A DNA stretch of 64,000 nucleotides from positions 61,427 through 125,426 of the forward strand of contig JAFTKM010000009.1 of NCBI GenBank assembly GCA_017453245.1, written 5' to 3'. The first letter of the stretch is position 1. Each line of letters opens with the position of its first letter. Made by a program: the position numbers and the translations under genes. Positions 52,401-60,213 of this stretch are shown in pieces. This DNA is from Clostridia bacterium. GTDB lineage: Bacteria; Bacillota; Clostridia; Oscillospirales; CAG-272. The notes under the pieces were generated by a model. That model did not search any database, was not told the DNA's origin, and saw only the letters and a list, made by a program, of their open reading frames with translations.

Positions 52401-54680
52401 ATAGGTGTAGTTGTTTCTATAACCACTTCGACCAACGTATCCTTCAACCTCATCTCCGGCCACATAGGTCCAATCACTGGGAGTTGTATTGGTTGCGCCA
52501 TCATAGCACTCGTATGTATGTACAATATGTTCCTCTTTACCGCAAACGATGCATTCGGAAGTATGTTCAAAATGTTCGCTTGCTGTACACGATAAACATC
52601 CACCATTTGCGACTAATTCTCTGATATGTGAATGCTCCTCTATACCACAAGTTTGAGATGCTATACCACACTCCGCACCATGACTATGAACTTCCTGTGT
52701 GCAATTACCACTAGGACAATTACTATCATGCGTATGTTCTGTGCGTATACACTCGCTACCATTTCCACTAAATGTTAAGGTATAGTAATTTCTCAAGTAA
52801 TATGCATTAACCGCGGTTGTGCCATCACCCTCCACGGATACATTCTTATCCGAAGCATCCGAGATAAAAGTGAAATAATCCTCTTCACCGTCAAGATCAA
52901 GGCTATCTGTAGCACTGACAATGCTGCCGGGAGCAACATTTTTTACCTCTTTAAAACTATGAAGTGTAAAGTTGGTATTATCCGCATTTTCGAGCCAATA
53001 AATTATGGTATACGACGTTGTTTCAGCGTTCCAATTTGCCTTATAATCCAAGTTATTCTTTACAGTGATAAGTGCTCCGGCGTTTTTGTTCGCATATGCA
53101 GAGCTTAAATCGTTAGTTATAGTTATAGGGGTTTCTACTTTATTATCGTCACTGTCATATGTTACTTCATATATTTGAGCTAATTCCCAAGGATCCTTGA
53201 ATGAATAGCCGGGTCTGGTAGGTTCACTAAGCATAACCTGAGTACCATAACGAACGTAATAAGGCATAATGCCATAACCGCCACCAAGATCAAAGTCTAC
53301 AAGATAGTAAATACGGTCGTAGTAGATCTCAACGACTGTACCATCGTCACCACTAATGGGCATTTCATTATCGTAGTAGAGTGACTTGAATCCTTCTCTT
53401 GCAACGTCCAGACCAGGACCAACGTATTCATCGGCATAACCCTGGAGTCTTACCTGGCCCGCACGGCTATAAGCATCGTCTGCCAGATTCTGCTCATAAT
53501 ACTCGACGGTAAAGTATACAAGATTAGGTACGTAATAAACCTTGAGCAAGAAGCCATTCTCATCCTCGGAGTCTTTTTTTTGGAAATCTTCAAAGGTATA
53601 GCTTGATTGCGCAGTATACTTTACGTCTTCGGTTGCCCCGTAAGGTTTATACGATATATCACCGTTTGCATCTATAACGCATGCGGTATATCCGGTAATA
53701 TACGGGAATGAGATTGTCGCGTTTAATACGTCATCTTCATTGTGGAACGTGTAAATAAAGGGAGATGCAGCCTGTGTGTCATTTATTTTCTCTCTACTAT
53801 GAGCAAAATAGTAAGCAATCTTAACCTGGAAGCTCTCAGAAGAATCGGCTCCAAGGGTATTTGTACCCTTAAGTCCATCCACAAAGTTACCCGCGCCGTT
53901 AGCGCCTGCGTAAACGGCGTTAATTTCGGGCTCCATTGCGACTTTGAGCTCCTCGCTGGCATACTTCTTAGTGCCATCGGTTACCGCGCAACGGAGAGTA
54001 GCATTTTCGCCCTTAGCGTTGGTGATCAACGCCTCGGAGATATTTATCCAGGAGTAGAAGCAATCGGTAATGGTTGCCCATCTGTCATCCTCGAGCTTCA
54101 TCTGCCACTGGAACTTCGCGTTCTCGCTTATCTCAGCATCGAGCTCGGTGAATGCCTGCACCTTCTCGCCCTTCTCGAGCGTCAAAGTACCATCTACGGC
54201 ATCCTCACAGAAGATGCCAACCTTACCGTAAATATATCCGTCATCTGCCGGGGGTGTGTACTCACCGGTGATGATAATGTCATATCCGTTAACGTATCTA
54301 TAATCGTTATATTCTGCGGGCCAATCCTCGTTGGTGACATATACATCATAAAGATATTCTTCAGATGTGCGCTTCACAATGAGGCTTTGAGGAAAATCTG
54401 CCATAGGAACGTATGCATCATTCATAGATACATCAGGATATCCCTTCCATTCGAGAAGCCCCTCTTCGCCCTCTTCTTCCGAAGGCTTTTGAGGTAAAAA
54501 TTCATCAGTTTCAGAATAATCCCACTTCGCCGAATAGAGCTTACCGACCTCCATATCGGAGACGGAGAGACCGGTTTCCTCGTCGGTGCTATCGGTAGCT
54601 ATCGCCGGAACCACGCCGATAGGCAATATATAGAACACTGTCACAAGCGCCAGAAGGAGCGAAAGTATTCTTTTTTTCAT
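49434..54680 (-). CDS. Giant secreted adhesin-like protein with Listeria-Bacteroides repeats and His/Cys repeats
   Basis: The 1748-residue protein has a signal peptide (MKKRILSLLLALVTVFYILP). Many segments resemble InlB-B/Listeria-Bacteroides repeats (GLILYSKWIPTEHNIKVYRQ, NYVFNGWYYLDENN, YVFVGWYTDAACNNPV). Residues about 645-860 hold at least nine H-x-H-x(3)-C-like units (HSHGAECG, HSHDDDCY, HKHSETCYGCGK, HTHGGDCY, HTHTDTCF). No LPxTG or C-terminal helix is seen, so the mode of attachment is unknown. It is the last gene after two TasA-like genes and may be carried on the fibre they form. The last codons and stop come from a dispersed repeat. Confidence 0.88.
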   Translation of the reverse strand: MKKRILSLLLALVTVFYILPIGVVPAIATDSTDEETGLSVSDMEVGKLYSAKWDYSETDEFLPQKPSEEEGEEGLLEWKGYPDVSMNDAYVPMADFPQSLIVKRTSEEYLYDVYVTNEDWPAEYNDYRYVNGYDIIITGEYTPPADDGYIYGKVGIFCEDAVDGTLTLEKGEKVQAFTELDAEISENAKFQWQMKLEDDRWATITDCFYSWINISEALITNAKGENATLRCAVTDGTKKYASEELKVAMEPEINAVYAGANGAGNFVDGLKGTNTLGADSSESFQVKIAYYFAHSREKINDTQAASPFIYTFHNEDDVLNATISFPYITGYTACVIDANGDISYKPYGATEDVKYTAQSSYTFEDFQKKDSEDENGFLLKVYYVPNLVYFTVEYYEQNLADDAYSRAGQVRLQGYADEYVGPGLDVAREGFKSLYYDNEMPISGDDGTVVEIYYDRIYYLVDFDLGGGYGIMPYYVRYGTQVMLSEPTRPGYSFKDPWELAQIYEVTYDSDDNKVETPITITNDLSSAYANKNAGALITVKNNLDYKANWNAETTSYTIIYWLENADNTNFTLHSFKEVKNVAPGSIVSATDSLDLDGEEDYFTFISDASDKNVSVEGDGTTAVNAYYLRNYYTLTFSGNGSECIRTEHTHDSNCPSGNCTQEVHSHGAECGIASQTCGIEEHSHIRELVANGGCLSCTASEHFEHTSECIVCGKEEHIVHTYECYDGATNTTPSDWTYVAGDEVEGYVGRSGYRNNYTYWIYINGQWYEYENQNASSYYRTQVSAKDEIHSHDDDCYSDELHKHSETCYGCGKNVHSHTTACYTYECGKDEHTHGGDCYRECQILEHTHTDTCFSTNTSKTFQSIKCKYGADISFVWREIWEVFPNGERWDPSGSSTYTEVLVYIPFMPGENISFSKSTSNADTFYINYYLQSLGNTGTLYNGNYYDLKNTVNANYNYLTKAEDFFDIIGFTQNTSNPTFDSNGQLDINGGGDVYLYYTRNKYNLEYVSNNVTLTSLTQSMFYQQSIGAEFNVLAADVPYPTNVESGAVQFAGWYTTPTCADGTDFKFDGSVTMPIDGLILYSKWIPTEHNIKVYRQKNADGTFSDSEKLLDKTVEFGTQVFEDELASYTKPNENYVFNGWYYLDENNAEQRYDFNTMVVKQDYVIYAKWGKNVQIAYTVTYVTEDADGNMIEIGEPEGGYALAGIPKSFTAKMGDELNVGYKTWYFPTERYITRVISENKDENNFVFEYKTAESVTYTIKHIFNSNEFATYFDGATELEYVFTETITKPQSADDEDKFQATITERFDDLVTDDQIYSWLESKHNITNQSTQEKIWTIISSLTADNYVQTMDLTLDASENVMTFNWAAATTTKKYQVVHYLQNKDLSTYSVLRSQTITVENVDTLPITAEWDNPYGFVRSKCMLVIMGDDEGTEVTGAAEDEDGIIETTLGQADIIEFYYNRDWFTYTVYHYINGTATSLDGHDPETYVDGAYYEQEITVASKAHTVEGYTIANASAKHVIGSDNYEIRCFYNPMTVNYLFQAVGGGQVNPITLTGKVDVDFDPGTEYSEATPSEGYVFVGWYTDAACNNPVTDAEATVNGTRITPVKPGVDKANDYIYFYAKFIPTTRVFTNVNVAEGQAIIYRLQGKSGDSNTEDVDITFVIIGSNSVTLAMLPYGNYTVTVTDWSWRYSDLTIGFDDDTIDGTVGGTYDLTLDAVGDVTFTFGAPSNNQWLTDDANDGSVTPGS

Positions 54681-54692
54681 TTTTCGTCCTCC

Positions 54693-55274
54693 TTAGGGGG
54701 TAATGATAATAAGTTTACCGTTGTCGTCAACTCCGGTAACGGAAGTCCATGCGTCGGTAACAGCCTCGGTGGGAGTTGCCTGAATCGCGGAAGAAAGCAC
54801 CTGAACGGTGAGGGTGTAGCCTTCCATAGTGGTGTTTGCGGTAACGCCATCTATAAGAGTTACAGTAGCGCTCTTGGAAATGGGGCTCTTATAGTACCAG
54901 AAGCCGTCACTTCCCTTCGCCCAGTTGGTGTCGGTGCTATAAGTGATGGTGTAATCCGCATCTGTACCCTCCACAGGCATAGTGGAGAGGATAACGTCGT
55001 CGGTCTTGTCATCGGGTGTACCGTTATTGTTAACCCAAGTAACGACTACTGCCGCGCGGACGTAAACGTCGGTGTCCTCTATGTTTGTGATAGTGGAGCC
55101 GCTGATAGAGATATCCACCTCACCGGGGGTGAAGGTGTTGTTAAGCTCGTTTGTCTTAACGATTATATACGCCAGCGTTGAGCCTACGATAGCTACGCTG
55201 AGCACGACGGTCAGGACTAAAAACGCCACTGCCTTTTTGCCCGACCATATGAAAAACTTAAATGTTTTTGGCAT
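54693..55274 (-). CDS. TasA/CalY-like protein with SipW-dependent signal
   Basis: The 193-residue protein has a hydrophobic N-terminus (AVAFLVLTVVLSVAIVGSTL, residues 15-34) followed by AYIIVKTNELNNTFTPGEVD, the SipW-type cleavage and camelysin/TasA motif. The mature domain is beta-rich, with a DTDVYVRAAVVVTW strand typical of the family. Such proteins assemble into biofilm fibres or surface layers. The gene is 12 bases upstream of the giant adhesin gene and is probably co-transcribed with it. Confidence 0.85.
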   Translation of the reverse strand: MPKTFKFFIWSGKKAVAFLVLTVVLSVAIVGSTLAYIIVKTNELNNTFTPGEVDISISGSTITNIEDTDVYVRAAVVVTWVNNNGTPDDKTDDVILSTMPVEGTDADYTITYSTDTNWAKGSDGFWYYKSPISKSATVTLIDGVTANTTMEGYTLTVQVLSSAIQATPTEAVTDAWTSVTGVDDNGKLIIITP

Positions 55275-55289
55275 TCTTTAATCCTTTCG

Positions 55290-56039
55290 TTAGTTTTCTG
55301 TCCAAAGGACACTGCTGTCCCACGGCTTTGCGCCTTCTGCACCGTTATAGTCTGACTGTACTGCTTCGGTGATAACCGTAATGGTTATCTTCGCGTTGGT
55401 GTATTTATTGTCCATAGTGGACAAGAAGGTTATATCAGTAAAGAGGTTAACGGTGTCGTTGCTACCAACAACTCCGTTGGTGCCGCCAACGTAATAATAG
55501 AAGCCATCGGTATGTAACCTCCAGTTAGCGGTGCTTATATTAAACTGTATAAGGCTCTCGAGTTCTGTCTGATTGATTCCGCTCTTATCTATCTCAATTG
55601 TGATCTTTGCTCTTACGTATGAGTTAAGGGAGCCGATATTCTGGACGTCAACACCCTTAGCTACCTTGGTGCCGGGCATGATAGGCGTGGGCTCGGTGTT
55701 TACACTGCTGCCTGCGGCAACGGTGTTAATATCCAGACTACCTGATTTTATAGAGTTATTAAAGGACTGTACGCTATCCGTGAAGTAAGCGTAGGTCTGA
55801 GCCGAGAATACCACGAATATAAGAAGTGTGAATAGAACCGTCGCGATAACCGAGGTTCTGTAACTCTTGCGCTTCAGGTTGGTTGCCTGCGCGTCAGCGC
55901 GCGCTGCGTCCTCGGCCGCCTTGGCGTTCATCGCGCCGAGCTCTCGCTCAAGTCGCTCGATCTCTCTGATCGTCGCATTTGCGTCCATTACGCCGGCACT
56001 CGCCGCGTCCGTTCTGCTTGTTGTTCTTTCGTCTTTCAT
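55290..56039 (-). CDS. TasA-like protein with long cytoplasmic coiled-coil N-terminus
   Basis: The membrane segment (TSVIATVLFTLLIFVVFSAQ, about residues 62-81) is followed by TYAYFTDSVQSFNNSIKSGS, a SipW-type signal region. Unlike other family members, about 60 residues precede the helix and include a charged heptad-like stretch (ATIREIERLERELGAMNAKA). This portion should stay inside the cell or be removed with the signal. The mature domain has the SYVRAKITIEI strand and ends KPWDSSVLWTEN. It is the first gene after the second copy of the 118-base modular repeat. Confidence 0.83.
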   Translation of the reverse strand: MKDERTTSRTDAASAGVMDANATIREIERLERELGAMNAKAAEDAARADAQATNLKRKSYRTSVIATVLFTLLIFVVFSAQTYAYFTDSVQSFNNSIKSGSLDINTVAAGSSVNTEPTPIMPGTKVAKGVDVQNIGSLNSYVRAKITIEIDKSGINQTELESLIQFNISTANWRLHTDGFYYYVGGTNGVVGSNDTVNLFTDITFLSTMDNKYTNAKITITVITEAVQSDYNGAEGAKPWDSSVLWTEN

Positions 56040-56083
56040 CCCTCGGCCTCCTTTCCTCTGGAATTGTTGTTAGCCTTCTCCTC

Positions 56084-56203
56084 TCACGCACCGTGGTGCA
56101 TATCGAGCCGAAAGGCCATATAGATTGGTCACGCCGTGACCAAATATCGAGTTGATGTGGCGCATAGCCGCCATCAGCAACATATCGACGTTCCGTTTGG
56201 AAC
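56084..56203. repeat. Modular repeat, copy 2
   Basis: Same order of palindromes and ATATCGA spacers as 49324-49441, in direct orientation. Hairpins read GCACCGTGGTGC, GCCGAAAGGC, TGGTCACGCCGTGACCA, TGGCGCATAGCCGCCA and GTTCCGTTTGGAAC. The two copies bracket the adhesin and two TasA-like genes. Confidence 0.82.
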
Positions 56204-56275
56204 TGTGTATTTAGGTGTACCCTTGTATCGTTGTATTTTGTAAACTATTGTGTGTAAAATGCTGAGCTAGTCAGT

Positions 56276-56480
56276 GTGTCATCCTGAGCTTGTCGAAGTT
56301 TTGCTCCGGTGAGGAGCAAAACCGAGGAGCGCAGCGACGAAGGGATCTAGTATGAGTCTGATGACGGCTTCCTTAACTACTGTTTTTAGATAGTTATCGT
56401 GTTAGCCAAAGTAGATCCCGACACTTTGTGTCGCCCTACGGGTTCGACTCCGTGCTTACGCACTCCGCTCAGGATGACAC
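56276..56480. mobile_element. MITE-like 205-base element with 14-bp terminal inverted repeats
   Basis: GTGTCATCCTGAGC at 56276-56289 is the exact inverse of GCTCAGGATGACAC at 56467-56480. Inside, GGGATCT and AGATCCC form a second inverted pair and TTTTGCTCC...GGAGCAAAA a small hairpin. It encodes nothing. I could not see a clear target duplication. GTCATCCTGAGC-type elements are familiar from gut bacterial genomes, but I cannot name a family. Confidence 0.6.
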
Positions 56481-57301
56481 TCTAACCAACTCCGCATTAT
56501 CCGGCGGGAGCAAGCCACCGCCCTACGGTTTGTTCTTCGTCCTCATTTTGCATTCCGAATTCCGAATTCCGCATTGGCGTCCCGTCCCTCATTTTGCATT
56601 CTGCATTTTGCATTTTGCATTGGCGCCTTGCGCCTTTTCTCCATCATACTGAAAGCACAAGGTTGCTTGTGCGCTCGGGGTGAGGGAGAATTTTTTCAAC
56701 GGAGGGATTATCTACTCAGAACTACTTTTCGGTAATCCCTCGGTTGGTATCGGGCACTACCCGAGATTTTGCTTCTTTTGTTTCGGGTAAGCTAGTGGTT
56801 CACTCAACCTTCCCCTTTGGGTAGCGTAGCGGCGTTTCGGAAGTGAATTGCATTAATAATGCAAGAGCCGAAACGTGATCGAGCCGAAGTGAGACAGGTG
56901 GCTTGCGTAAGCAAGACGGATGAGGTTGCGATATTCTAACTTTCTAGATTACCTCACCCACCACTTCGTGGTCCCCCCTCCCCAAAGGGGAGTGTAGAGG
57001 GCTATCCTTCCCCAAAAGGGAAGGTAATGATGCACTACCCGAGATTTTGCTTCTTTTTGCTTCTTAAGAATCCCGTGGGGGCTGACGACGCGTGGTTCAC
57101 ATTTTGCGCGGGATCGCGCCCCGAGGGATTTTGGATTGGCATTTCTGCCGGTAAAAATTTTTAAGTGGTTTGTTTTAAGTCGTTTGAGCCTTAGCCTCCC
57201 TCCACGAGGGAGGTGGCACGGCATAGCCGTGACGGAAGGAGTCCGCCTTCGGTTCTCATCTTGTTCCCCGATGCCGCTTTTCACGGCATCGGAGTTATTT
57301 G

Positions 57302-58033
57302 TTAAGTCATGTCAGGGAAAACAATCAAGGATTCGGTATTAAACGCAGTTTGAAGTGCCTTAACAGCGCCTTCGGTCATACCTGCACTCTGTACTGCGTA
57401 AGCCTTTACAACAATCTGGAGATTGTTCAGCTTCGTCATATCATCATTATCCCAATTGTCATCCATCTTCAATCCAGTGAATACAACTGCATCCTTATTA
57501 GCCGCAAGAGCCTCTGTAAATACAACATAAATTGTTATTGTGTTGTTAGTTGTATCAATATCTACCTTAACCGATGCTTCGCTTGTAGGCAATCCGGTAA
57601 CAAATTTCTTTACAAGATCTTCATTGGAAAGAACGCTGTCAACGTCTGCACTTGTTATAGTAACAACAGCACCAACATATGCAGCATCTTTTCCTGTGTT
57701 GGTTATAGTAGGATCCTTGAAGATTGTCTGCTTGGGGAATATAGAGCCGTATTCTTGCTGTCCGTCGGCAGTGCTAGTCGCTACAATACGATTAGTAGTA
57801 GCATTTTTAGCCACGACATTACCAGTAACATCATCCCTCTGAATTTCCGCCTCAGAAAGCTGAATCTTAACGTTACCAGAAGTAAACGTATTAGTGAACT
57901 TAGCAGTATCAGTAAAGTAAGCAATGGAAGAACTTGCGATAGAAAGAACTATAACGCAAGTTGCAAGAGCCAAAGCAAATACTTTCTTCTTGCTATTTGT
58001 CATGCTTTTCAGCATATCAATTATCTTTTTCAT
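57302..58033 (-). CDS. TasA/CalY-like protein
   Basis: The 243-residue protein has an N-terminal helix (VFALALATCVIVLSIASSSI, residues 18-37) followed by AYFTDTAKFTNTFTSGNVKI, the typical SipW-dependent signal. The mature part is Thr/Val-rich and beta-strand-like, with DPTITNTGKDAAYVGAVVTI mid-way. It would be cleaved by one of the two SipW-like peptidases and assembled on the surface. It is the last of four adjacent TasA-like genes read from 60108 down to 57302. Confidence 0.87.
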   Translation of the reverse strand: MKKIIDMLKSMTNSKKKVFALALATCVIVLSIASSSIAYFTDTAKFTNTFTSGNVKIQLSEAEIQRDDVTGNVVAKNATTNRIVATSTADGQQEYGSIFPKQTIFKDPTITNTGKDAAYVGAVVTITSADVDSVLSNEDLVKKFVTGLPTSEASVKVDIDTTNNTITIYVVFTEALAANKDAVVFTGLKMDDNWDNDDMTKLNNLQIVVKAYAVQSAGMTEGAVKALQTAFNTESLIVFPDMT

Positions 58034-58054
58034 TTTCTCTTATCCTCCGCGGGA

Positions 58055-58615
58055 TTAGGAATTAGCTATCGTCCAAGCAGTAGCTGCATCATCTACACCT
58101 TCCTGCTGTACTGCATAAGCAGTAAAGGTGAGGGTAGGAAGCTTGTTTGTATCGATCGCTCCACTTGTGTAGAGGGTATCCATATTTGCCTTTGTTACCG
58201 TGTTGGGAACAGTTACTATGTTTCCATCAAGAATGTCGAAAGGCTGATCCTCATCATCCGCAGCTACTTCACGGTAGTAAACGCCATCCACATCAGGAAG
58301 AGCTGTCCAACCGGTTGTAGTCATTGTATAGGTCATAAAGGTATCAAAGTTTGCAGACTCCTCAATCTTTACAAATACCCAACAATCTTCGCTATTCTTA
58401 AGAACCGTCACTTTAGGATCCTTGGTAATGGTATTACCGGGAACCATCTTGAGATCAAGATTTTCAGATTCAGTAAGTTCAATATCAACGTTACCAACGG
58501 TAAAGGTGTTAGTTACAGAATCAGTTTTATCAACCAACCAAGCGAAGGTAGTACCAATCAAGCAAACACAAGAGAGAACAGCACAGATAATTGTAATTGT
58601 TATCTTCTTTTTCAT
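58055..58615 (-). CDS. TasA/CalY-like protein
   Basis: The 186-residue protein has a signal helix (ITIIICAVLSCVCLIGTTF-like, residues 5-24) followed by AWLVDKTDSVTNTFTVGNVD. The mature domain contains PGNTITKDPKVTVLKNSEDC then WVFVKIEES, the same segment as in the next protein upstream (PKVTVVANSEDCYLFVKV), so the two are paralogues. The spacing of 21-22 bases to both neighbours indicates one transcript. Confidence 0.88.
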   Translation of the reverse strand: MKKKITITIICAVLSCVCLIGTTFAWLVDKTDSVTNTFTVGNVDIELTESENLDLKMVPGNTITKDPKVTVLKNSEDCWVFVKIEESANFDTFMTYTMTTTGWTALPDVDGVYYREVAADDEDQPFDILDGNIVTVPNTVTKANMDTLYTSGAIDTNKLPTLTFTAYAVQQEGVDDAATAWTIANS

Positions 58616-58637
58616 TGTCTTATGTCAAAAATCTTGA

Positions 58638-59318
58638 TTACGGAGTAGCTCCAAAGGTAGCATTCCAAGCATCAGTTACATTTTCTGCAAGAGTGCCCTT
58701 GGAAGTGAATCCGTTGGACTGAACTGCATATGCAGTAACAACGATCTTAGAATCGCTATTATCTGACGTTGCATATCCGGTAACGTCGACATCATTCTTG
58801 AGCGTAAAGCTTTCGAATACAGAAATCTCCTGATCGGTATCCTTGAGAGTAATTTTGGTATTATAGTACCAAATATCACCGCTGAGGTTAACCCATCCTT
58901 TAGCAGTAAGCTGTTCTGCAATAGTATCGCCATTACCAGTAGCAACCTCAATGGCAGAAATACCGTTTACAACCTTAACGAACAAATAACAATCCTCGCT
59001 ATTAGCCACAACGGTAACTTTGGGATCCTTGGTGTACTCGTGGCCGGGAATGAGCTTATACTCATTTTCAGTCACGGGGTCAGCATCACTAACGAGAGCG
59101 CCATACACATCTACTTTAGACTCTACAAGTTTAATCTCGATATCACCAACAGTGAAGGTATTAGTAACAGTTGCCTGCGAAGTAAGATACGCAATAGTAC
59201 CAGCGATAGAACCTGCAACGAGAACAACAGCACAGAACATAGCGGAAACTACGGTTACGAGCTTCTTATTCTTCTTAATAAAATTCTTTACAGTTTCTAA
59301 GATTTTCAAGATTTTCAT
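58638..59318 (-). CDS. TasA/CalY-like protein
   Basis: The 226-residue protein has a Lys-rich start (LETVKNFIKKNKKLVTVV), a helix (SAMFCAVVLVAGSIAGTIAY) and the processing motif YLTSQATVTNTFTVGDIEIK. The mature region keeps HEYTKDPKVTVVANSEDCYL and a late IVVTAYAVQSNGF strand shared with its neighbours. It is probably a fibre subunit. Confidence 0.88.
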   Translation of the reverse strand: MKILKILETVKNFIKKNKKLVTVVSAMFCAVVLVAGSIAGTIAYLTSQATVTNTFTVGDIEIKLVESKVDVYGALVSDADPVTENEYKLIPGHEYTKDPKVTVVANSEDCYLFVKVVNGISAIEVATGNGDTIAEQLTAKGWVNLSGDIWYYNTKITLKDTDQEISVFESFTLKNDVDVTGYATSDNSDSKIVVTAYAVQSNGFTSKGTLAENVTDAWNATFGATP

Positions 59319-59403
59319 CTCTTTTCTATAGATTTTTTTGAACTCAGTATAGCGTAGCGTTTTGCCACGCTATACTCGTTCGGGATTGTTTTCTAGTTTT
59401 TAA

Positions 59404-60108
59404 TTAGGGAGTAACAGGGGGGTTAACAGGACTAGTTGCCTGACCATTGCTGTACTCAGAACCTGCGTCATACTGATTGTTAACGCTATCAGGCTCAGAA
59501 GCAAGCTGAGCTGCAAGAACATTTACGGTGAAGGTGCCTGCGGATGCGCCCTGATAATCGTTGGTCACAGAAGTGGGAACTACGAATATAAGAGTGATGG
59601 GCTCGCTATTTCCTGTGCTATCCTTGTCGAGAAGAGTGCTTGCACCAAAGAAATCAGCATTGCCATCAATCAAGGATGCAAGAGTGCCGAGAGGCTTAGC
59701 TTTTGTTTCATCAGCCAAAAGCTCGTTAATTGCAGTTCTATCATCTGCTGTAGTAGCAGTAGCAGCCTTTACGTAATAAACTTCGATTACAGTTGCAAGA
59801 TCTTTCTTTCCATCGCTTGTGTCAGGAGCAGCGGTTCTCTCAAGAACGAGCTTGTAATTGAAATCGAGAGATCCAGTGTTGGCAACAGTAAGATTCTGAA
59901 TGTGAACATAACCAGGCTCAACATTGTTAAGGCTAATTGCGGTACCAGTAATATCTACGGTAAGGGTACCTGCAGAAATTATGTTACCTTCAACCTTATC
60001 TTCACTAGTGAACCACGCGAAGGTAGTGCCAAGAAGCATGGTGAAGCAAATAACCATTGCCATTACACTTACCAAAAGTGCGCGCTTAGTGGATTTTGTG
60101 TTAGTCAT
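59404..60108 (-). CDS. TasA/CalY-like protein
   Basis: The 234-residue protein has a signal helix (ALLVSVMAMVICFTMLLGTT, residues 10-29) followed by FAWFTSEDKVEGNIISAGTL. The mature domain contains EPGYVHIQNLTVANTGSLDF, the camelysin-type strand, and ends in a short Pro-rich tail SPVNPPVTP. It is more divergent than the next three genes downstream. AGGAGGAAAAACAAA precedes the ATG. Confidence 0.86.
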   Translation of the reverse strand: MTNTKSTKRALLVSVMAMVICFTMLLGTTFAWFTSEDKVEGNIISAGTLTVDITGTAISLNNVEPGYVHIQNLTVANTGSLDFNYKLVLERTAAPDTSDGKKDLATVIEVYYVKAATATTADDRTAINELLADETKAKPLGTLASLIDGNADFFGASTLLDKDSTGNSEPITLIFVVPTSVTNDYQGASAGTFTVNVLAAQLASEPDSVNNQYDAGSEYSNGQATSPVNPPVTP

Positions 60109-60213
60109 TTTGTTTTTCCTCCTTTAAAGTGAATTTTTGATAGACTAACTATTGTTTCAGGATAAACCTTTAAAACAAACAACTTTATGTCACGTGAGTG
60201 ACGTGAATTAACA

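Larger units (their letters stand above)
56040..57301. repeat. 1.26-kb repeat island within the surface-protein block
   Basis: No gene is seen. The left end holds copy 2 of the modular repeat and a 205-base element with terminal inverted repeats. Then come the CCGGCGGGAGCAAGCC module (56500), ATTCCGAATTCCGCA and TTTTGCATTCTGCAT modules (56542-56620), CCCCTCCCCAAAGGGGAG and CACCACTTCGTGGT modules (about 56955-56995), CTTCCCTTTTGGGGAAG (about 57007-57024 in inverted form), GAGGGAGG/CCTCCCTC and a CCGATGCCG/CGGCATCGG hairpin (57269-57293) before the stop of the next TasA-like gene. Confidence 0.7.

Noticed and set aside
57299-58648. 449-codon plus-strand frame across two TasA-like genes
   Set aside because: It runs through two well-supported minus-strand genes and the gap between them, and its translation is Cys/Ser/Asn-rich without domains.
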